This document shows, piece after piece, positions 51,272-54,113 of a DNA stretch of 54,113 bases (positions within the stretch are counted from its first letter, which is position 1; each line of letters opens with the position of its first letter). The position numbers and the translations under genes are program-made. The DNA comes from Clostridia bacterium (GTDB lineage Bacteria > Bacillota > Clostridia > Oscillospirales > CAG-272). The stretch is from the NCBI GenBank assembly GCA_017456985.1, contig JAFTIH010000002.1:1-54113 (forward strand), in the 5' to 3' direction. The notes below the pieces were generated by a model, which made no database searches, was not told the origin of the DNA, and saw only the letters and a list, made by a program, of their open reading frames with translations.

Positions 51272-51988
51272 TTAAGAGTTTTTAGAATCATCCACTCTTG
51301 GCATTTTTGAATAATCAATTTTAAAGAGGGGGACAAAAGCTCCCTTTCTGTAGCAAAGTATTACCGTTGTTCCTTTCTCAACTAGGCCATAATCTGTATC
51401 AATTGAAAGTTGGTCTATTTGAAAATTTTCGGCTCCTTTTATGTCATACAAATAATGGCGGTCAAAAAATGCACCTTTTAAAGGATCCTCTCCGTTAACT
51501 CGTTCTACGGTAGCTTTTATTTCTATTGCTTGTGACATATCAAAAGTGTAGTTAATTGTTGGAAACACACAAAACCCGATTAGACCTACAGATACCAAAC
51601 AATTTAAAACAAAAAGCCCCAAGAAATCTGCAACCTTCTTCTTTTTTAGAATCAAAAGAAGAGTTGCCGTCAAAAGAATAGCGGTTCCGACTATGGTTAT
51701 CAGCAGTCCCCCCGCGGAGTTTTTCTCTACTACCATAGCATAATTAAAATTCGTACTGTCATTAAACAAAAACACCTGTATGAGAACAGAGCAAGCAAGG
51801 CCGAACGGAAATTCTTTGTGCTTTACAAGGAAAATGCTAAGAACAATTTGTGACAAAAGGGAGAAGCAATAAATTATGCCAAGAACGCAAACCAGCAAAC
51901 GATGGGCTTCAACAGCGTAAGAAACGATGCGACTTGCTACAATTACAAGGATTAAAACAAATTCTAAAGCAAATTTCCCCCTCTTCAC
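51272..51988 (-). CDS. Membrane protein, candidate immunity protein of an RHS module
   Basis: A 238-residue protein unrelated to any family I know. Five or so membrane helices fill the first 165 residues (LEFVLILVIVASRIV; LLVCVLGIIYCFSLLSQIVL; LLITIVGTAILLTATLLLIL; FLGLFVLNCLVSVGLIGFC), followed by an extracytosolic tail with beta strands (GTTVILCYRKGAFVPLFKID). AT-rich. It starts 18 nt after the RHS-tip pseudogene, as an immunity gene follows a polymorphic toxin. The next module has a smaller membrane protein with a similar helix-plus-outside-domain plan. Confidence 0.6.
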   Translation of the reverse strand: MKRGKFALEFVLILVIVASRIVSYAVEAHRLLVCVLGIIYCFSLLSQIVLSIFLVKHKEFPFGLACSVLIQVFLFNDSTNFNYAMVVEKNSAGGLLITIVGTAILLTATLLLILKKKKVADFLGLFVLNCLVSVGLIGFCVFPTINYTFDMSQAIEIKATVERVNGEDPLKGAFFDRHYLYDIKGAENFQIDQLSIDTDYGLVEKGTTVILCYRKGAFVPLFKIDYSKMPRVDDSKNS

Positions 51989-52006
51989 AAAACTCTTCCC
52001 TCCGTT

Positions 52007-52630
52007 TTAAAAAATTTTAATACGATTATCTAATCGATTATCCGTAACTACATCCAATAACAGTGCAAAAATTCCACCTGTAGAAAAGAAGCAAGAGATA
52101 ACATCGACAACATCTTTGTTGCTTGCGCTAACCAATTTGTTTACAAAAGAGTTTATAACGCTAAAGAACCAATTTGTAGCAGAAGAAATTATTCCAGATA
52201 AAGCAATGTATCCTAATCGCCAAACAGTATTGCCGTAAGTGTATGCCTTGCCGTTCTTCGAAAGGATGTTGCCGTAGCCGTCGTAGGTCATCACGTTGAC
52301 AGCCGCGCCGTTCTTGGTCTCCGTCAGAAGCTGTCCCTGTGCGTCGTACGTATATTCCGTCACGCCCTCGGCACTGTCCGTGACCTTGGTGATGCGCTCC
52401 TCGGGGTCGTACTCGTGTAGCCAATGCAACCCCAGATCAAACTTGCTGAAAAGCCGAAAAATTGGCGCCTTTGTTGCGCTTCTCGCTTGAAAAGTCTGCA
52501 CTTTCGTCTTCTGCGTTACGATATCATTCGTAAACTCGACTGCCGCCTCGGTGGCACGCACGAGAGCGCCGTCCTTGTAAGTATAATTATACTCCTTTTC
52601 GCCGACAAAGTCAAGAGAGCGCACGAGATT
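52007..52630 (-). pseudogene. RHS-repeat protein fragment with foreign C-terminal tip
   Basis: Reads RNLVRSLDFVGEKEYNYTYK, then RHS/YD repeats (HEYDPEERITKVTDSAEG; YTYDAQGQLLTETKNG; MTYDGYGNILSKNG). The typical continuation stops after GKAYTYGNTVW and a new hydrophobic tip begins (LGYIALSGIISSATNWFFSV...). A TAG stop lies just before RNLV, so the large N-terminal RHS core is missing. It is best read as an orphan RHS C-terminal cassette, with the toxin tip spliced to a shortened core. The first 73 nt are the same sequence as 51142-51214. A GTG start is possible at 52624. Confidence 0.75.
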
Positions 52631-52654
52631 ACGCTATATTGCAGAGAAAGAAAA

Positions 52655-52676
52655 CTCCCCGCCCGAAGGCGGGGAG
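52655..52676 (-). terminator. Terminator of the membrane-protein gene at 52726
   Basis: The same CTCCCCGCC/GGCGGGGAG hairpin as at 51241-51262. Confidence 0.85.
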
Positions 52677-52725
52677 AAAAACTATTTTTCTTTGATTTCC
52701 ATTTCTCTTTTAAGATTTGAGTGCC

Positions 52726-53124
52726 TTATTCGAGCAATTTATACTCTTTTATTATATGGCTATTGTAAAAGTATTCCACCTCGTAAACTTTTCCTGCTTC
52801 CAAATTTGTTATATCTCGTGTGTAGATTGGTATATATACGTACAATCTACCACCTTCTCCTTCAAAAAAAGCCTTTTGTGTAGCGGGTAACGTATTGCTT
52901 GATTGATAGCTAACGTATTCCGCGACTACAGTATGAGTTTTTTGCAAAAACATATCTTTATAAATAGGTATTTCCAAAATTGTAAGAAGCACTATAAGGC
53001 CTATTAAAAACAATATTCTAAGCACATAAAACTTTGGTTTCTTAATGACATCGTGCACTATAATGCCAATAAAAACTGCATAACAAACAAAAGTTACAGA
53101 AAAAACAAGAAAAATATTTTTCAT
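52726..53124 (-). CDS. Small membrane protein, candidate immunity protein
   Basis: A 132-residue AT-rich protein: two N-terminal membrane helices (IFLVFSVTFVCYAVFIGIIV; YVLRILFLIGLIVLLTIL) and an outside beta-rich domain (GRLYVYIPIYT; AGKVYEVEYFYN). No family recognised. AGGAG precedes the ATG. It starts 15 nt after the short gene at 53140-53382 and ends at a terminator followed by an RHS remnant, the same order as in the neighbouring module. Confidence 0.6.
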   Translation of the reverse strand: MKNIFLVFSVTFVCYAVFIGIIVHDVIKKPKFYVLRILFLIGLIVLLTILEIPIYKDMFLQKTHTVVAEYVSYQSSNTLPATQKAFFEGEGGRLYVYIPIYTRDITNLEAGKVYEVEYFYNSHIIKEYKLLE

Positions 53125-53139
53125 AAAAACTCCTATAAA

Positions 53140-53382
53140 TTATACTGGATACGTTAAAAAAGAGAAAAGAAGCTCAAATACGTCTTCAACAATTTTATCA
53201 GTTGTCTCTTTGTTCTTTTGGTGTTTAGCCATTATATCATACATTTCTGGTTTAGTATAGTCATATCCCTTGCTTCGATAGTAATGTTGATACTGCGAAT
53301 AATTAGGAGCTTTGTTGAAAAATTTTGACGTCAATTTAGAAGTCAACTTAACGAAACTATTTGTTTTGTGATACGATTGCAA
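53140..53382 (-). CDS. Short AT-rich ORF, possible toxin-tip remnant
   Basis: An 80-residue frame (MQSYHKTNSFVKLTSKLTSK, later QYQHYYRSKGYDYTKPEMYD) with no recognised domain. It overlaps the preceding gene by 40 nt, and its start lacks a clear ribosome binding site, so it may be the tail of a broken larger gene. In the module layout it holds the place of the orphan toxin tip before the membrane protein at 52726. Real expression is uncertain. Confidence 0.4.
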   Translation of the reverse strand: MQSYHKTNSFVKLTSKLTSKFFNKAPNYSQYQHYYRSKGYDYTKPEMYDIMAKHQKNKETTDKIVEDVFELLFSFLTYPV

Positions 53383-53747
53383 TTTTTTTTAAAAAACAGC
53401 CAGAATATCGATAAGGAAATAGCTGTCCACAAGATGATCACCACGGGAAGTTCTTCTGCCGCTTCAATCAATATTGTTAAAAGTGCTATGATGCCACAGG
53501 TGGCTAAATATAGTGACAGTAGCAAGTTATCAATTTTTCGAAGATAGAACTTTAATCCAATAATATGTCCTTGTTTTGTAACACATCTCACCATGGGATG
53601 AAGAAAAGCTTTTGTCCAAAACAATTCTTCGTGAAACATAAACGATCCATCAGAAAAATCATATATATGCATGTTATTATCAGCTAAATCCAATTTGAAT
53701 TGATGAATTGAATGCGTTGTATTAATTGATATTTCGTGCTTAAACAT
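53343..53747 (-). CDS. Hypothetical protein with C-terminal membrane hairpin
   Basis: A 134-residue protein. The chosen start (MFKHEISINTTHSIHQFKLD, ATG 53747) has GGAGAG upstream; an earlier ATG at 53822 lacks one. A soluble N-terminal part of about 75 residues is followed by two membrane helices (LSLYLATCGIIALLTIL; LPVVIILWTAISLSIFWLFF) and a basic end. AT-rich, no family recognised. It may be another immunity or effector part of the RHS locus. A minus-strand promoter lies at 53966-53995. Confidence 0.6.
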   Translation of the reverse strand: MFKHEISINTTHSIHQFKLDLADNNMHIYDFSDGSFMFHEELFWTKAFLHPMVRCVTKQGHIIGLKFYLRKIDNLLLSLYLATCGIIALLTILIEAAEELPVVIILWTAISLSIFWLFFKKNCNRITKQIVSLS

Positions 53748-53965
53748 AACTCTCTCCTCGAAATCCCATCTTGTCAGTTTGAGGTATTGTGAATTTTGTG
53801 AGTTGCTGATATTACTTTCCAATGAATTTTTTTAGGCAAGAAGGCGATCGCAAAACATTAGATAAAGCCAGCCTTGATTCTTGAGCGCGAAACAAAACAA
53901 GTTTTTTTATTTTTTATGCTCTTCGAGATGCTTTTCAAAACTGTTTTTTCTCGTTTACATACTAT

Positions 53966-53995
53966 ATTTTAACACAAGCGCGCCCGTGTTGTCAA
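53966..53995 (-). promoter_or_regulatory. Promoter of the AT-rich cassette
   Basis: On the minus strand TTGACA (53995-53990), an 18-bp spacer and TAAAAT (53971-53966), about 210 nt before the start at 53747. Apart from this and the terminator at 54084, I see nothing in the 366 nt up to the window end. Confidence 0.55.
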
Positions 53996-54083
53996 GAGAT
54001 GAATAACCGCCCTCGGCAAGATCGAAAAGGTTTATTTCCCACATTAGCCTTTATCAAATTCTCCTTTATGTTTACCAACAAAA

Positions 54084-54107
54084 ACGGACCGCACAGGGCG
54101 GTCCGCA
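54084..54107 (-). terminator. Terminator of a gene beyond the right edge
   Basis: CGGACCGC (54085-54092) and GCGGTCCG (54098-54105); on the minus strand TTTTTG follows. It should end a minus-strand gene that lies outside the window. Confidence 0.75.
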
Positions 54108-54113
54108 AAACTA

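Overview
The window reads as the chromosome of an anaerobic, endospore-forming member of the Clostridia, probably uncultured or gut-associated. The evidence is an intact spoIIIAA-AH operon, an oxygen-sensitive class III ribonucleotide reductase (nrdG-nrdD), an Hrb/FprA flavodiiron O2/NO scavenging pair, a T-box leader for ileS and strong GGAGG-type ribosome binding sites. Most genes are GC-rich. Two blocks, about 22.0-25.6 kb and 51.3-53.9 kb, are clearly AT-rich and look acquired. I cannot name a genus from sequence alone.

Layout, left to right. 1-0.7 kb: an ACT-domain protein with a PFL/UPF0210 protein (minus strand, cut by the window edge). 0.8-2.7 kb: a Na/Pi cotransporter. 2.8-7.2 kb: a deoxynucleotide-synthesis cluster, nrdG, then nrdD with a glutaredoxin-like domain fused to its C-terminus, then trxB, behind a consensus promoter overlaid by two NrdR-like boxes and a structured leader. 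7.3-10.2 kb: a D-lactate dehydrogenase-type gene, a MITE-like palindromic insertion, a DUF4830 gene and an amidohydrolase. 10.3-14.4 kb: ileS with a T-box leader, flanked on both sides by tandem repeats. 14.4-21.7 kb: a U32 peptidase, a Maf-endonuclease III fusion, rnmV, a serine hydrolase and icd, separated by arrays of short GC hairpins. 22.0-25.6 kb: an AT-rich restriction-modification/PIN island with its own XRE regulator and operator. 25.7-26.8 kb: a YjbR-like gene, a small helical protein and tRNA-Ser. 27-38.6 kb: minus-strand housekeeping genes (rpsO-pnp; DUF6062, YhaN-like ATPase, rbsK-like, miaA, galK, recA, recX). 38.8-44 kb: a glycosyltransferase, hrb-fprA, an exonuclease and an AbrB-type regulator. 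44-48.7 kb: spoIIIAA-AH. 48.8-51 kb: asd and a SleB-like hydrolase. 51.1-54.1 kb: a degenerate RHS/polymorphic-toxin locus with two modules of RHS or orphan tip, small membrane protein, terminator and RHS remnant.

How genes fit together. TrxB can pass NADPH electrons to the glutaredoxin-like domain on NrdD, so the cluster may encode a self-contained reductase. Hrb would hand electrons to FprA. SpoIIIAA-AH forms the mother-cell channel complex, and the SleB-like protein may act on spore or cell-wall peptidoglycan. Maf (nucleotide-pool cleaning) and Nth (base excision) are physically joined.

Most striking for follow-up: the RHS orphan modules with a promoter embedded in the repeated RHS codons; the Maf-Nth fusion; the NrdD-glutaredoxin fusion; the MITE-like element inserted in a hairpin array; a two-locus repeat family (27 kb and 40 kb); a probable frameshift in the restriction endonuclease; and spoIIIAF lacking any ATG/GTG/TTG start at the expected place.
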